From the NCBI GenBank assembly GCA_050289805.1, contig JBNKGL010000001.1:248001-312000 (forward strand): DNA of 64,000 bases, read 5' to 3'. The DNA is from JAUILA01 sp050289805 (GTDB taxonomy: Bacteria > Bacteroidota > Bacteroidia > Cytophagales > Cyclobacteriaceae). The notes beneath the pieces are model-generated. The model made no database searches. It was not told the origin of the DNA and saw only the letters and a program-made list of their open reading frames with translations. Positions 1 through 9,158 of this stretch are shown here, piece by piece (the first letter of the stretch is position 1; each line of letters begins with the position of its first letter). A program made the position numbers and the translations under genes.

Positions 1-806
1 TCTCCCATTACATCCAGCAGTTTATGCCGCGCAGGTTCATTTCGGTAACGGAGCTCAACGTTGTTGAGGATTCCTTCTTTCTTAACCTCTACCTTTGGTT
101 TATTGAACAGCTTGGCAATACTGGCCAATTCATGTTCTTCCACAACCCTGTCTACGACCACAATCGCATTGTTCAGGTCGCCGCCCTTCACCAGGTTATT
201 TTTGTGCAGCATTTCCAGTTCATGCAGAAAACAGAAGGTACGGCATGCGGCAATCTCTTTTTCAAACTGGCTTATGTTGGTAAGAGAAGCGTGCTGACTG
301 CCCAGGACCGGCGAATTATAGTCGATCATCACGGTCACACGATAATCATCCAGGGGGAGGGCTGCAATTTCGACATCTCTTGACGCGTCGCGGTAAAAAA
401 GGCTATCCTGAACCTCATAAAAATCACGAAGCGCATTCTGCTCTTCGGTGCCGGCTTCTTTCAGAATCTCAACAAATTGAATGGAACTTCCATCCATAAT
501 GGGCGCCTCTGGTCCGTCCAGCTGAATTAAAACATTGTCAATTTCAAGACCTACAAGGGCGGCAAGGGTATGTTCGACGGTAGATACACGGGCACCGCTT
601 TGCTCAATGGTTGTTCCGCGCGACAGGTCGACCACATTGTCAACATCGGCGTCAACAATGGGTTGTCCTTCAAGATCGATCCGCTGAAACTTAATACCAT
701 GTCCGGCCTTGGCAGGTAAAAAAGTCATATTCGTTTCAACCCCCGTATGCAGGCCTACACCTGATAACGTCACAGATTTCTTTATTGTATGCTGTTTAAT
801 ATTCAT
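1..806 (-). CDS. lpxC: UDP-3-O-acyl-N-acetylglucosamine deacetylase LpxC (N-terminal part, runs off left edge)
   Basis: Catalyses the committed step of lipid A synthesis, removing acetate from UDP-3-O-acyl-GlcNAc in the cytoplasm. I translated 268 codons from an ATG at 806 without a stop to the window edge. The zinc ligands of the family are visible: His79 in an EHTL motif, and His261 and Asp265 in RHKLLD near the edge. The protein starts MNIKQHTIKKSVTLSG, typical of the family. The ATG overlaps the lpxD stop by four bases (ATGA), so the two are translationally coupled. In Bacteroidota LpxC is usually fused to a FabZ dehydratase; the fusion point lies beyond base 1 and cannot be seen here, so the fusion is only an expectation. 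Confidence 0.95.
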   Translation of the reverse strand, partial: MNIKQHTIKKSVTLSGVGLHTGVETNMTFLPAKAGHGIKFQRIDLEGQPIVDADVDNVVDLSRGTTIEQSGARVSTVEHTLAALVGLEIDNVLIQLDGPEAPIMDGSSIQFVEILKEAGTEEQNALRDFYEVQDSLFYRDASRDVEIAALPLDDYRVTVMIDYNSPVLGSQHASLTNISQFEKEIAACRTFCFLHELEMLHKNNLVKGGDLNNAIVVVDRVVEEHELASIAKLFNKPKVEVKKEGILNNVELRYRNEPARHKLLDVMG

Positions 807-1861
807 GATCTCTTGTCAAAGGTCGGCAAATTTATCACTTTTTCCTCCAATTCCTTCAAACGCAGGTTCAGGTCAGGAAGCTTCCTGAATACCGCGTACG
901 CTCTTAAATAATCCTTTATGGGCATTGCCGGTGCACCCATGAGGTCAATATTTCCTTCCGGGGTTGATTTCATTAATCCGGATTTGGCAGCCATTCGCGT
1001 ATTATCTCCAAATTCAAGGTGACCCGCAATCCCTACCTGGCCGGCGATGGTACTTCTCTTTCCGATTTTTGTTGATCCGCTTATTCCTGTCTGGGCGGCA
1101 ATCACGGTATTATCCCCGATTTCCACATTATGAGCAATCTGGATAAGGTTATCCAGCTTCACACCATCACCAATCCTGGTCGCATCGCCATACATGGTTG
1201 CGCAATCAATAACCGTATTGGAACCGACAACGACATGATTGCCGATGATCACATGACCCATTTGGGGAATGCTCCGATAGGAACCATCTTCCTGGGGAGC
1301 AAATCCAAAACCATCACTTCCGATCACACAGCCTGCATGAAAAATGCAGTTGTCCCCGATCTTCGTTCCTTCATAGATCTTGACACCGGAATGGATTATC
1401 GCGCTGTTACCGATGTTTACATTATCGCCTATATAACTATGGGGGTAGATCTTTACATCGTTGCCAATTGTCACATTTTTCCCGATATAGCTGAAGGCAC
1501 CGCGATATATATTTTCACCGGTCGTGGAATTCTCTCCTATGAAGCTGGGTTCTTCCACCCCTGTGCGCTGAAATGAAATTAATTTGTGATATTCTTCCAA
1601 CAGGGTTGTAAAGCTGCTGTATGGATCGCCAACACGTAATAGTGTGGTTGGAATATTTTCCTTTGGCTCAAAATTTTTGGAAACGATAACCGCCGACGCT
1701 CTGGTGGTATAAATAAAATTTTCATACTTCGGGTTAGACAAGAATGATATTTGTCCGGGCTTTGCGTCCTGAATCTTTGCAAGCATGTGAATGGGTTGAG
1801 AATCATCCCCTTCAATCTCAGCGCCGATTAATGAAGCGATCTGTCGTATGGTGAATTGCAT
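803..1861 (-). CDS. lpxD: UDP-3-O-acylglucosamine N-acyltransferase LpxD
   Basis: Adds the second (N-linked) hydroxyacyl chain to UDP-3-O-acyl-glucosamine in lipid A synthesis. The protein is 352 residues, the usual length. An N-terminal uridine-binding domain (about 1-100) is followed by a left-handed beta-helix of isoleucine-patch hexapeptides (about 105-310). The catalytic histidine is His244 in the motif QIAHNV. It is the second gene of an HD hydrolase-lpxD-lpxC run: 24 bases follow the HD gene, and the stop overlaps the lpxC start. Note the biochemical order (LpxC acts before LpxD) is the reverse of the gene order, as is common. Confidence 0.96.
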   Translation of the reverse strand: MQFTIRQIASLIGAEIEGDDSQPIHMLAKIQDAKPGQISFLSNPKYENFIYTTRASAVIVSKNFEPKENIPTTLLRVGDPYSSFTTLLEEYHKLISFQRTGVEEPSFIGENSTTGENIYRGAFSYIGKNVTIGNDVKIYPHSYIGDNVNIGNSAIIHSGVKIYEGTKIGDNCIFHAGCVIGSDGFGFAPQEDGSYRSIPQMGHVIIGNHVVVGSNTVIDCATMYGDATRIGDGVKLDNLIQIAHNVEIGDNTVIAAQTGISGSTKIGKRSTIAGQVGIAGHLEFGDNTRMAAKSGLMKSTPEGNIDLMGAPAMPIKDYLRAYAVFRKLPDLNLRLKELEEKVINLPTFDKRS

Positions 1862-1885
1862 TCAGATGTACGGTGAAGATAATTG

Positions 1886-3115
1886 TCACAAAGATACATT
1901 TTTAGGAGAGCATAGATAGTATTTCTTTACAATTTTGCTCATAGCCTTAATGTTGGGTAAATCAGCTGCTTCCGCAATATCCAATACTTCCCCCTTCTTG
2001 GTAAGAATATATATTTTTTGGCCTTCGGCGATGTATGCTTTATTGGTGACGTCACCGTGCGACAACAGGTATCTGGATTCAGACCGGAACAGGCCATAGG
2101 ATTCTGCAATATTATGCCTGAGTTGTTTCAAATCGTTCTTGGAAATCGGTTCATTCGTTAGCTGAATTCCAAAAAGTCGCCGTTCAAGTAACATGCTACT
2201 CAACAAAGAAAGGATCCTGTCGGGGTTGTCCTGCCAGTATTTAATTGCTCCCCAAATATCGGCATCGTCCAGCTTTCCATAGGTCTCCAGTACATTGGGG
2301 TCCTGCTGGAAATCGGTAATCTGGTACCGGTGTTTCAGGAAACGGGCTAAGGCGGGTGATGCCGGCAGCTCGGTTCCGTTTTCAACCAGTTCTTTCGCGC
2401 GTGTGATGAGATTGATGAACATTTTCTCGGCACTCACCGAAGTTTTATGAAGGTATACCTGCCAGTACATTAGCCTGCGGGCATTCAGGAAATTTTCGAT
2501 ACTGTAGATCCCTTTCTCTTCAACGACTACCTGATCGTCTACAATATTCAGCATGCTGATAATACGTTCCAGACCAATCGAGCCTTCGGATACGCCCGTA
2601 AAAAAGCTGTCCCGCTTGAGGTAATCCAGACGGTCCATGTCCAGCTGACTCGAGACAAGCTGGTGAAAAAATCTGCGTTCATAGGTATTCTGAAAAATCC
2701 TGAGCGCGAGATCGAGTTCATTATCAAACTCCCGGTTGAGCATCTTCATGAACTGAAATGATATACTTTCATGGGAAACCCCATTGAGCAGGCTGAATTC
2801 AAGGGCATGTGAAAATGGACCATGGCCGATATCATGGAGCAGAATCGCCACCTGACAAGCCTCAAACTCTTTATCACTGATTTCAACACCCTTACTTCTG
2901 AGGGAATCCAGGGCCATCGACATCAGGTGCATTGCCCCGATGGCATGATGAAAACGGGTATGCAGTGCCCCGGGATATACCAGGTCTGTGAGCCCGAGTT
3001 GTTTGATCCTTCGCAACCGTTGAAACACCGGGTGTTCAATGATATCAAAGATGAGATCGCTTTTAATTTGTACGAATCCGTAAACGGGATCGTTAAATAT
3101 TTTCTTTTTGTTCAA
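1886..3115 (-). CDS. HD-domain phosphohydrolase (dNTPase/SAMHD1-like)
   Basis: A 409-residue cytoplasmic metal-dependent phosphohydrolase. The HD signature is visible: HH at residues 56-57, then LLHDIGHGPFSH with the central His94-Asp95. The family contains dNTP triphosphohydrolases related to SAMHD1 and YwfO; substrate cannot be told from sequence. It starts the minus-strand run leading to lpxD and lpxC, 24 bases upstream of lpxD, an arrangement seen in other Bacteroidota. The start ATG encodes MNKKKIFNDPVYGF, the usual N-terminus of this family. It is divergent from porX, with a 64-base shared upstream region. Confidence 0.88.
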   Translation of the reverse strand: MNKKKIFNDPVYGFVQIKSDLIFDIIEHPVFQRLRRIKQLGLTDLVYPGALHTRFHHAIGAMHLMSMALDSLRSKGVEISDKEFEACQVAILLHDIGHGPFSHALEFSLLNGVSHESISFQFMKMLNREFDNELDLALRIFQNTYERRFFHQLVSSQLDMDRLDYLKRDSFFTGVSEGSIGLERIISMLNIVDDQVVVEEKGIYSIENFLNARRLMYWQVYLHKTSVSAEKMFINLITRAKELVENGTELPASPALARFLKHRYQITDFQQDPNVLETYGKLDDADIWGAIKYWQDNPDRILSLLSSMLLERRLFGIQLTNEPISKNDLKQLRHNIAESYGLFRSESRYLLSHGDVTNKAYIAEGQKIYILTKKGEVLDIAEAADLPNIKAMSKIVKKYYLCSPKNVSL

Positions 3116-3179
3116 TCTCTTGTACGATTATTGCGTTAGCTTTAACAGGTAAGTAAATTTAGAAAGGAATAATTACAGG

Positions 3180-4745
3180 ATGCAAAGATATTCGATTTTA
3201 TGGGCAGATGATGAAATAGATCTTTTAAAGCCACATATACTTTTTCTTGAAAATAAGGGTTACGACATCACCCCGGTGAACAGTGGAACAGATGCGATTG
3301 AAAAATGTGAGGAGGTTAATTACGATGTGGTCTTCCTGGATGAAAATATGCCCGGAATGTCCGGGCTTGAAGCGCTGAATCAGATCAAGACCTTGCGGCC
3401 GAATCTTCCGGTGATTATGATCACCAAGAATGAGGAAGAACAGATCATGGAAGATGCCATAGGGGCCAAAATCGCTGATTATTTAATCAAACCATTGAAT
3501 CCCAGCCAGATCTTGTTGTCAGTCAAGAAAATCCTGGACAACAAACGTCTGATTACGGAAAAGACCAATCTCACCTATCAGCAGGAATTCCGCAATATCA
3601 GCATGGCTTTTCACGATGACCTCGATCATGAGGAATGGGCGGCCATTTACCGGAAGCTCGTGTATTGGGAACTTGAAATTGATGAGACCGAAAATAAAAG
3701 CATGGCGGAAGTATTCACCATGCAGAAGGAGGAGGCCAATGCACGATTCGCACGATTTATTGATGATAATTATGAATCATGGTTGAATGACCCGGATGTT
3801 GACCGACCGCTGTTATCGCATTTACTCATGAAAAAATGGGTTTTTCCTGAAGTGGGAAAAGGGGCTCCGGTATTCTTTCTGGTAATCGACAACCTTCGCT
3901 ACGATCAATGGCGTATGATACAGCCTTCTGTACAGGAGCACTTTAATATCGAGGAGGAAGATCTGTATTATTCCATTCTTCCGACCACTACCGCATATTC
4001 GAGAAATTCAATTTTCTCGGGCTTGCTGCCACTTGAGATGGCTGAAAAATATCCGTACCTGTGGGTGGGTGAGGATGTGGATGAAGGAAAGAATAATCAT
4101 GAGGATGAGTTCCTTGAAAAACAGATACAGCGGAATAATCTGAATATGAAATTCAGCTATCACAAAATCAAGAAAGCGTCGGAGGGAAAGGCTTTGGCAG
4201 ACTCCATCCGAAATCTGATGAATAACGATCTGAATGTAATCGTTTATAATTTTGTGGACATGCTGTCGCATGCCCGCACTGATATGGCGATGGTGCGTGA
4301 ATTGGCGCCTGATGAATCGGCTTACCGGTCCATAACCCGGTCCTGGATTGAGCACTCACCGCTGTTGGAAGCAATTCGCCTGATCGCGGAGCTTGGGGGA
4401 CGTTTGATTATTACCACCGACCATGGAACCATTCGTGTAAAAAGGCCTTTCCGAATCATCGGTGACCGCAATACCAATACAAACCTCAGGTACAAGCAGG
4501 GTAAAAATCTTGGCTATGATGATTCTGATAAAATCATGGTGGTGCCTAAACCTGAAAAATTGCACCTTCCAAAGACAAATGTTTCGACCACTTATGTCTT
4601 TGCAACGGAAGATCAGTTCTTCGCCTATCCCAATAATTTTAACTATTATGCCAATTATTACAGGGATACTTTTCAGCATGGCGGGGTGTCAATGGAGGAA
4701 ATGATTATTCCGATAATTTCACTAACTTCGAAATATGGTAAATAG
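3180..4745 (+). CDS. porX: PorX: response regulator with C-terminal PglZ domain, type IX secretion regulator
   Basis: A 521-residue protein. Residues 1-120 are a receiver domain with the acidic pair Asp10-Asp11 and phosphoacceptor Asp54 (FLDENMPG), so it is expected to be phosphorylated by a sensor kinase (PorY in Porphyromonas, not in this window). The rest is a PglZ domain of the alkaline phosphatase superfamily, with a metal-binding Asp414-His415 in TTDHGT. In P. gingivalis PorX is required for type IX secretion gene expression, and the PglZ domain is reported to act as a phosphodiesterase. Its last 11 bases overlap tsaE. It is divergent from the HD hydrolase; the shared region contains TAAATTTA at 3154-3161 preceded by ATTG at 20 bases spacing, a weak promoter candidate. 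Confidence 0.93.
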   Translation: MQRYSILWADDEIDLLKPHILFLENKGYDITPVNSGTDAIEKCEEVNYDVVFLDENMPGMSGLEALNQIKTLRPNLPVIMITKNEEEQIMEDAIGAKIADYLIKPLNPSQILLSVKKILDNKRLITEKTNLTYQQEFRNISMAFHDDLDHEEWAAIYRKLVYWELEIDETENKSMAEVFTMQKEEANARFARFIDDNYESWLNDPDVDRPLLSHLLMKKWVFPEVGKGAPVFFLVIDNLRYDQWRMIQPSVQEHFNIEEEDLYYSILPTTTAYSRNSIFSGLLPLEMAEKYPYLWVGEDVDEGKNNHEDEFLEKQIQRNNLNMKFSYHKIKKASEGKALADSIRNLMNNDLNVIVYNFVDMLSHARTDMAMVRELAPDESAYRSITRSWIEHSPLLEAIRLIAELGGRLIITTDHGTIRVKRPFRIIGDRNTNTNLRYKQGKNLGYDDSDKIMVVPKPEKLHLPKTNVSTTYVFATEDQFFAYPNNFNYYANYYRDTFQHGGVSMEEMIIPIISLTSKYGK

Positions 4746-5181
4746 CCGGGACCCTGTCCTGACCTTTGAAAATGTCGGGTTGAAGGATCTGGAGAAAGCA
4801 GCCAAACAAATGCTCCTCACCGCAGGTGACAGGAGTGTGTGGCTGTTTTTGGGTGATATGGGAGCAGGCAAAACAACGTTTATTAAAGCATTGGCCTCTG
4901 TGCTGAATATAACAGATACAGTAGCCAGTCCGACGTATGGTATCGTTAATGAATACGTTGACAACAATGGAGAAAGCTATTATCACTTTGATTTTTATCG
5001 CATAAACGATGAGAGCGAGGCGGAAGATATTGGTGCAGTTGAGTATTTCGATTCGGGAAATTATTGTTTTATTGAATGGCCACAAAGGGTAGAGCGGTTG
5101 TTGCCTGACCGATATGTTTCGGTAAGTATTCAAACGGCATCACCAACAACCCGGCGACTTGAAATGCGCATGTATGACTAG
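4735..5181 (+). CDS. tsaE: tRNA threonylcarbamoyladenosine biosynthesis ATPase TsaE
   Basis: A 148-residue ATPase needed with TsaB, TsaC and TsaD to make the t6A modification at position 37 of ANN-decoding tRNAs. The Walker A motif GDMGAGKTT is at residues 40-48, followed by the SPTY motif (ASPTYGIVNEY) and HFDFYR, all typical of the family. The start codon lies within the last codons of porX and the stop overlaps the ald start, so porX, tsaE and ald form one translationally linked unit. Length and motifs are normal. Confidence 0.95.
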   Translation: MVNSRDPVLTFENVGLKDLEKAAKQMLLTAGDRSVWLFLGDMGAGKTTFIKALASVLNITDTVASPTYGIVNEYVDNNGESYYHFDFYRINDESEAEDIGAVEYFDSGNYCFIEWPQRVERLLPDRYVSVSIQTASPTTRRLEMRMYD

Positions 5182-6400
5182 CAAGGAATCTTCCGGTTTT
5201 GCACAGTTAGCGAAGGAAACTACCCTTTATCCCCAGGAAAAATTATATCCACTTCAAAAAAAGAAGCACTCGTTCTTTCTGGGCCTTCCCAATGAAATTT
5301 CCCTCCAGGAAAGACGTATAAGCCTTACACCCGATGCGGTAAAGTTGCTGGTGGCCAATGGTCACGAAATATGGGTGGAAACCAAAGCAGGTCTCGGATC
5401 AAAGTTTACCGATAAGGATTACAGCGAAGCAGGGGCGAAAATTGTTAAGTCGGCAGCGGAGGTTTATAAGGCACAGGCCATCCTCAAGATAGAGCCCCCC
5501 ACAATCGGGGAAATTGAACTGATGAAGAAAGGGCAGACCCTCATTTCCGCAGTCCAGATCGGTAACCAGAAACCCGACTATATCCATGCCCTGAATCGCA
5601 GTGGTATCACTGCCCTCGGGTTCGAATTTATTGAAGATAAAGCCGGCGGGATGCCCATTATCCGTGCGATGAGTGAGATTGCAGGCAGCACTGTTATGAA
5701 TATAGCCTCCGAGTACCTGAGCAGCAGCAACGGAGGCAAGGGTGTTATCCTGGGCGGAATTACTGGCGTGCCGCCTACAAGAGTCGTAATTATCGGCGCG
5801 GGTACAGTCGCGGAATATGCCGCCAGGGCAGCCCTGGGGGTAGGGGCGGATGTTCAAATATTTGATAACCACCTGTACAAATTACGCCGTCTGAAACATG
5901 CGCTGGGGCATCCGATATACACCAGCACGATCGATACCGTGACCCTGGCCGAATCGTTGCGTCATGCTGATGTGGTGATCGGAGCATTACGGGCGGAAAA
6001 AGGACGTATGCGATTTGTAGTGACCGAAGAGATGGTTGCTGCGATGAAAGACGACTCGGTAATCATAGATCTGAGTATCGATCAGGGTGGTGTCGTGGAA
6101 ACATCTGAAATGACCACGCTGGATCAGCCTATCTTCCGAAAGTATAATGTGGTTCATTACTGTGTGCCCAATATTGCATCACGTGTTGCGCATACCGCGA
6201 CCACAGCGTTAAGTAATATCTTTACACCCACCATTTTACGCGCAGCGGAAGAAGGAGGCATTGAGGAAATGATCTTCTCCCATAAATGGTTTATGAAAGG
6301 CGTATACACCTATAAAGGAAGTCTGACGAATGAGACGATAGCCCGCAAGTTCGGGATGAAGCATAAAGACCTTGGGCTGCTCATGGCAGCCCGGTTCTGA
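5174..6400 (+). CDS. ald: Alanine dehydrogenase
   Basis: NAD-dependent interconversion of alanine and pyruvate plus ammonia. The protein is 408 residues from the ATG at 5174; an upstream TTG at 5159 is also open but would add only KCAC-type residues not found in the family, so I choose 5174. The nucleotide-binding Rossmann motif GAGTVAEYAARAALG lies near the middle, and substrate-binding KETTLYPQE and RRISLTP motifs are at the N-terminus. The first eight bases overlap the end of tsaE. It converges on valS with the two stop codons directly abutting (TGA/TTA at 6398-6403). Related transhydrogenase alpha subunits are excluded by the alanine-dehydrogenase-like length and C-terminus. Confidence 0.92.
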   Translation: MTSKESSGFAQLAKETTLYPQEKLYPLQKKKHSFFLGLPNEISLQERRISLTPDAVKLLVANGHEIWVETKAGLGSKFTDKDYSEAGAKIVKSAAEVYKAQAILKIEPPTIGEIELMKKGQTLISAVQIGNQKPDYIHALNRSGITALGFEFIEDKAGGMPIIRAMSEIAGSTVMNIASEYLSSSNGGKGVILGGITGVPPTRVVIIGAGTVAEYAARAALGVGADVQIFDNHLYKLRRLKHALGHPIYTSTIDTVTLAESLRHADVVIGALRAEKGRMRFVVTEEMVAAMKDDSVIIDLSIDQGGVVETSEMTTLDQPIFRKYNVVHYCVPNIASRVAHTATTALSNIFTPTILRAAEEGGIEEMIFSHKWFMKGVYTYKGSLTNETIARKFGMKHKDLGLLMAARF

Positions 6401-9034
6401 TTAATTCTGGCCCGCGAGTGATTTAAGCCTGGCCTCAATAGCGCCAATTTTCGCCTCGGCATCCGCCTTTTTCTGACGCTCCATTTCCACCACTTTTTCT
6501 GGCGCATTATCCACGAAACGTGCATTACCCAGTTTTCCTTCGACACTTTTCAGGAAGCCGCGTGTATAATCGAGTTCTTTCCTGAGGTCATCGATTTCCT
6601 TTTCAACATCAACGAGCTCACCCATCGGTATGAAAAACGAATCGCCATTCAGTACAAAACTGCTGGCATCGTCGATAGATTTTTCCGTCGGCTGGTAATC
6701 ACTGAGATTGGCCAGCTTCATTACAACTGATGAAAAGGGTATGTATTGGTCGAAATGATCAGAAAGAACATACAACTCAAAGCTTTCCTTGGGAGAGATG
6801 CCCTGGCTGTTACGCAGATTCCTCACCTGGGTAATCAGTTCAAATGTTATCTCACCGGCCCTTAACAGAGAAGTATCATAGTGAGCCTTTTTAGGCCATT
6901 CGGCTACGATAATGCAATCCCGCTTATCGCTGCGTTCCCGCAATTCATGGTACAATTCCTCGGTCAGGAACGGCATGAACGGGTGCAGGATTTTCATCAG
7001 CTGTTCGAAAAAGCCTATTGTTGCTTCATGGGTTTTTCGATCGACCGGATCACCAAAGCCGGGTTTTACCATTTCGAGGTACCACGAACAGAAGTCATTC
7101 CAGATAAGTTTGTACACCGTCATCAGGGCATCGGAAATACGGAATTTTGAAAAATGATCCTCAAGTTCTTCAAGTGCCTGATGAAAACGTGCCTCAAACC
7201 AGGAAATACTGATCTGGTTCACCCCGGTGTCCAGGTTGTCATCCACTTCCCAACCTTTAACCAGGCGAAATGCATTCCATATTTTATTGGCAAAATTCCT
7301 TCCCTGTTCGCATAATTTAACATCGAACAACAAGTCATTACCGGCAGGCGACGAAAACAGCATGCCTGTTCGAACACCGTCTGCACCATAAATACTCATC
7401 AGCTCCAGCGGGTCGGGTGAATTACCGAGTGATTTGGACATCTTCCGGCCCTGTTTATCCCTAACAATGCCTGTCAGGTATACATTATTGAATGGTTTTT
7501 CTCCACGGAATTCGTAACCTGCGATGATCATCCGGGCCACCCAGAAAAACAAAATTTCAGGTGCTGTTACGAGATCATTGGTTGGATAATAGTAGGAGAT
7601 GTCCTCATTATCCGGATCTTCAAATCCATCGAAAACCGTTATGGGCCATAACCATGAAGAGAACCAGGTATCGAGTACATCCTCGTCCTGCTTCAGATCA
7701 TCCATGGAGATGCCAGGTTGAATTTCCCGTGCCAGATCAAGGGCCTTTTCAGGAGTTTCGGCGACCACAAACTTTCCGTTGGGAAGGTAGTATGCAGGAA
7801 TTTGATGACCCCACCAAAGCTGACGTGAAATACACCAGTCCCGTACATTTTCCATCCAGTGCCGGTAGGTATTCTTGAATTTCGGCGGAATAAGCTGAAT
7901 GGTATCATCCATTACATTTTTCAACGCCGGTTTGGTGATCTCATCCATTTTCAGGAACCACTGCATGGAAAGCTTGGGTTCAATTACCGCATCGGTGCGT
8001 TCAGAAAACCCAACATTATTTACATAATCCTCCACCTTGTCGAGATGGCCTTTCTCCTCCAGGTCCCTGGCGATCTTTTTACGTACAGCAAATCTGTCTT
8101 CTCCAATGTACAGCTGTGCATTTTCATTGAGTGTCCCGTCATCATTCAGGATATCGATCGACTCAAGGTTATGCTTTATACCCAGTTCATAGTCATTCAG
8201 ATCATGTGCCGGTGTTATCTTAAGGCAGCCTGTTCCGAAATCCATTGAGACATACTCGTCCTGGATTACGGGCACCGACCTGTTGATCAGGGGAACCACA
8301 ACGCGTTTACCTTTCAGGTGGCGGTATCGTTTATCTTCGGGATGCACGCAAACGGCTGTGTCTCCCAATATGGTCTCAGGCCGGGTTGTGGCGATGGTTA
8401 CAAAATCATCTGAACCTTCGATAAAATATTTGAGATAATATAATTTAGACTGTACCTCGCGGTGAATTACCTCGTCATCTGACAATGCGGTTTTTCCGAC
8501 AGGATCCCAGTTCACCATTCGGACACCCCGGTAAATCAATCCTTTATTGTAGAGCCGTGTAAATACTTCAATCACCGCTTTTGAAAGGGATTCATCCATA
8601 GTAAAGCGAGTACGGCTCCAGTCGCATGAAGCCCCGAGTTTACGAAGCTGCTGTAAAATGATGCCCCCGTATTTATTCCGCCATTCCCAGGCATATTCCA
8701 GGAATTCTTCCCGGGTGATATCTTTTTTTTCTATACCTTTTTCCTTCAGCATTGCAACGACACGCGCTTCGGTCGCAATGGATGCATGGTCCGTTCCGGG
8801 AACCCAACAGGCCTCCCTGCCCTCCATACGTGCTTTCCTGATTAGCACATCCTGGATCGTATTATTGAGCATATGACCCATGTGCAACACACCTGTTACG
8901 TTAGGCGGAGGTATGACGATCGTATAGGGTTCTTTATCGGGATTTGGTTCGGAATGAAAAAAATCCTGGTCAAGCCAATACTTATACCATTTATCTTCTA
9001 CCTCAGACGGATCATATTTCGTGGACAATGCCAT
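6401..9034 (-). CDS. valS: Valyl-tRNA synthetase
   Basis: Class I aminoacyl-tRNA synthetase charging tRNA-Val, 877 residues. The HIGH-type motif is HMGH at residues 51-54 after PPPNVTGVL, and KMSKS is at 531-535. The editing (CP1) domain sits between them, with the TTRPET motif. The anticodon-binding domain follows, and the C-terminal coiled-coil arm (about 800-870) is rich in Lys, Glu and Arg, as in other ValRS. The stop codon abuts the ald stop with no spacing. A candidate promoter is at 9063-9070. Confidence 0.98.
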   Translation of the reverse strand: MALSTKYDPSEVEDKWYKYWLDQDFFHSEPNPDKEPYTIVIPPPNVTGVLHMGHMLNNTIQDVLIRKARMEGREACWVPGTDHASIATEARVVAMLKEKGIEKKDITREEFLEYAWEWRNKYGGIILQQLRKLGASCDWSRTRFTMDESLSKAVIEVFTRLYNKGLIYRGVRMVNWDPVGKTALSDDEVIHREVQSKLYYLKYFIEGSDDFVTIATTRPETILGDTAVCVHPEDKRYRHLKGKRVVVPLINRSVPVIQDEYVSMDFGTGCLKITPAHDLNDYELGIKHNLESIDILNDDGTLNENAQLYIGEDRFAVRKKIARDLEEKGHLDKVEDYVNNVGFSERTDAVIEPKLSMQWFLKMDEITKPALKNVMDDTIQLIPPKFKNTYRHWMENVRDWCISRQLWWGHQIPAYYLPNGKFVVAETPEKALDLAREIQPGISMDDLKQDEDVLDTWFSSWLWPITVFDGFEDPDNEDISYYYPTNDLVTAPEILFFWVARMIIAGYEFRGEKPFNNVYLTGIVRDKQGRKMSKSLGNSPDPLELMSIYGADGVRTGMLFSSPAGNDLLFDVKLCEQGRNFANKIWNAFRLVKGWEVDDNLDTGVNQISISWFEARFHQALEELEDHFSKFRISDALMTVYKLIWNDFCSWYLEMVKPGFGDPVDRKTHEATIGFFEQLMKILHPFMPFLTEELYHELRERSDKRDCIIVAEWPKKAHYDTSLLRAGEITFELITQVRNLRNSQGISPKESFELYVLSDHFDQYIPFSSVVMKLANLSDYQPTEKSIDDASSFVLNGDSFFIPMGELVDVEKEIDDLRKELDYTRGFLKSVEGKLGNARFVDNAPEKVVEMERQKKADAEAKIGAIEARLKSLAGQN

Positions 9035-9062
9035 AGGATGATGAGTTAATCAGTTCAGGGGG

Positions 9063-9070
9063 CAAAATTA
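9063..9070 (-). promoter_or_regulatory. valS: Candidate -7 box for valS
   Basis: Read on the minus strand the bases are TAATTTTG, an exact match to the Bacteroidota -7 consensus TAnnTTTG, 28 bases upstream of the valS ATG. I see no convincing -33 TTTG at 19-20 bases, so this rests on one box only. Confidence 0.4.
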
Positions 9071-9133
9071 ACCAAAATTTACGGAAGGGCTTTAGGTTCT
9101 TGCCAGTGAATTTTCTTTTGAAATCAGGAATAC

Positions 9134-9141
9134 TAACTTTG
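9134..9141 (+). promoter_or_regulatory. fahA: Candidate -7 box for fumarylacetoacetase operon
   Basis: TAACTTTG matches TAnnTTTG exactly, 17 bases before the ATG at 9159. The nearest TTTG (9117-9120) is only 13 bases upstream, shorter than the usual 17-23, so the -33 element is not identified. Confidence 0.45.
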
Positions 9142-9158
9142 TTCAAAACAGACCTGCC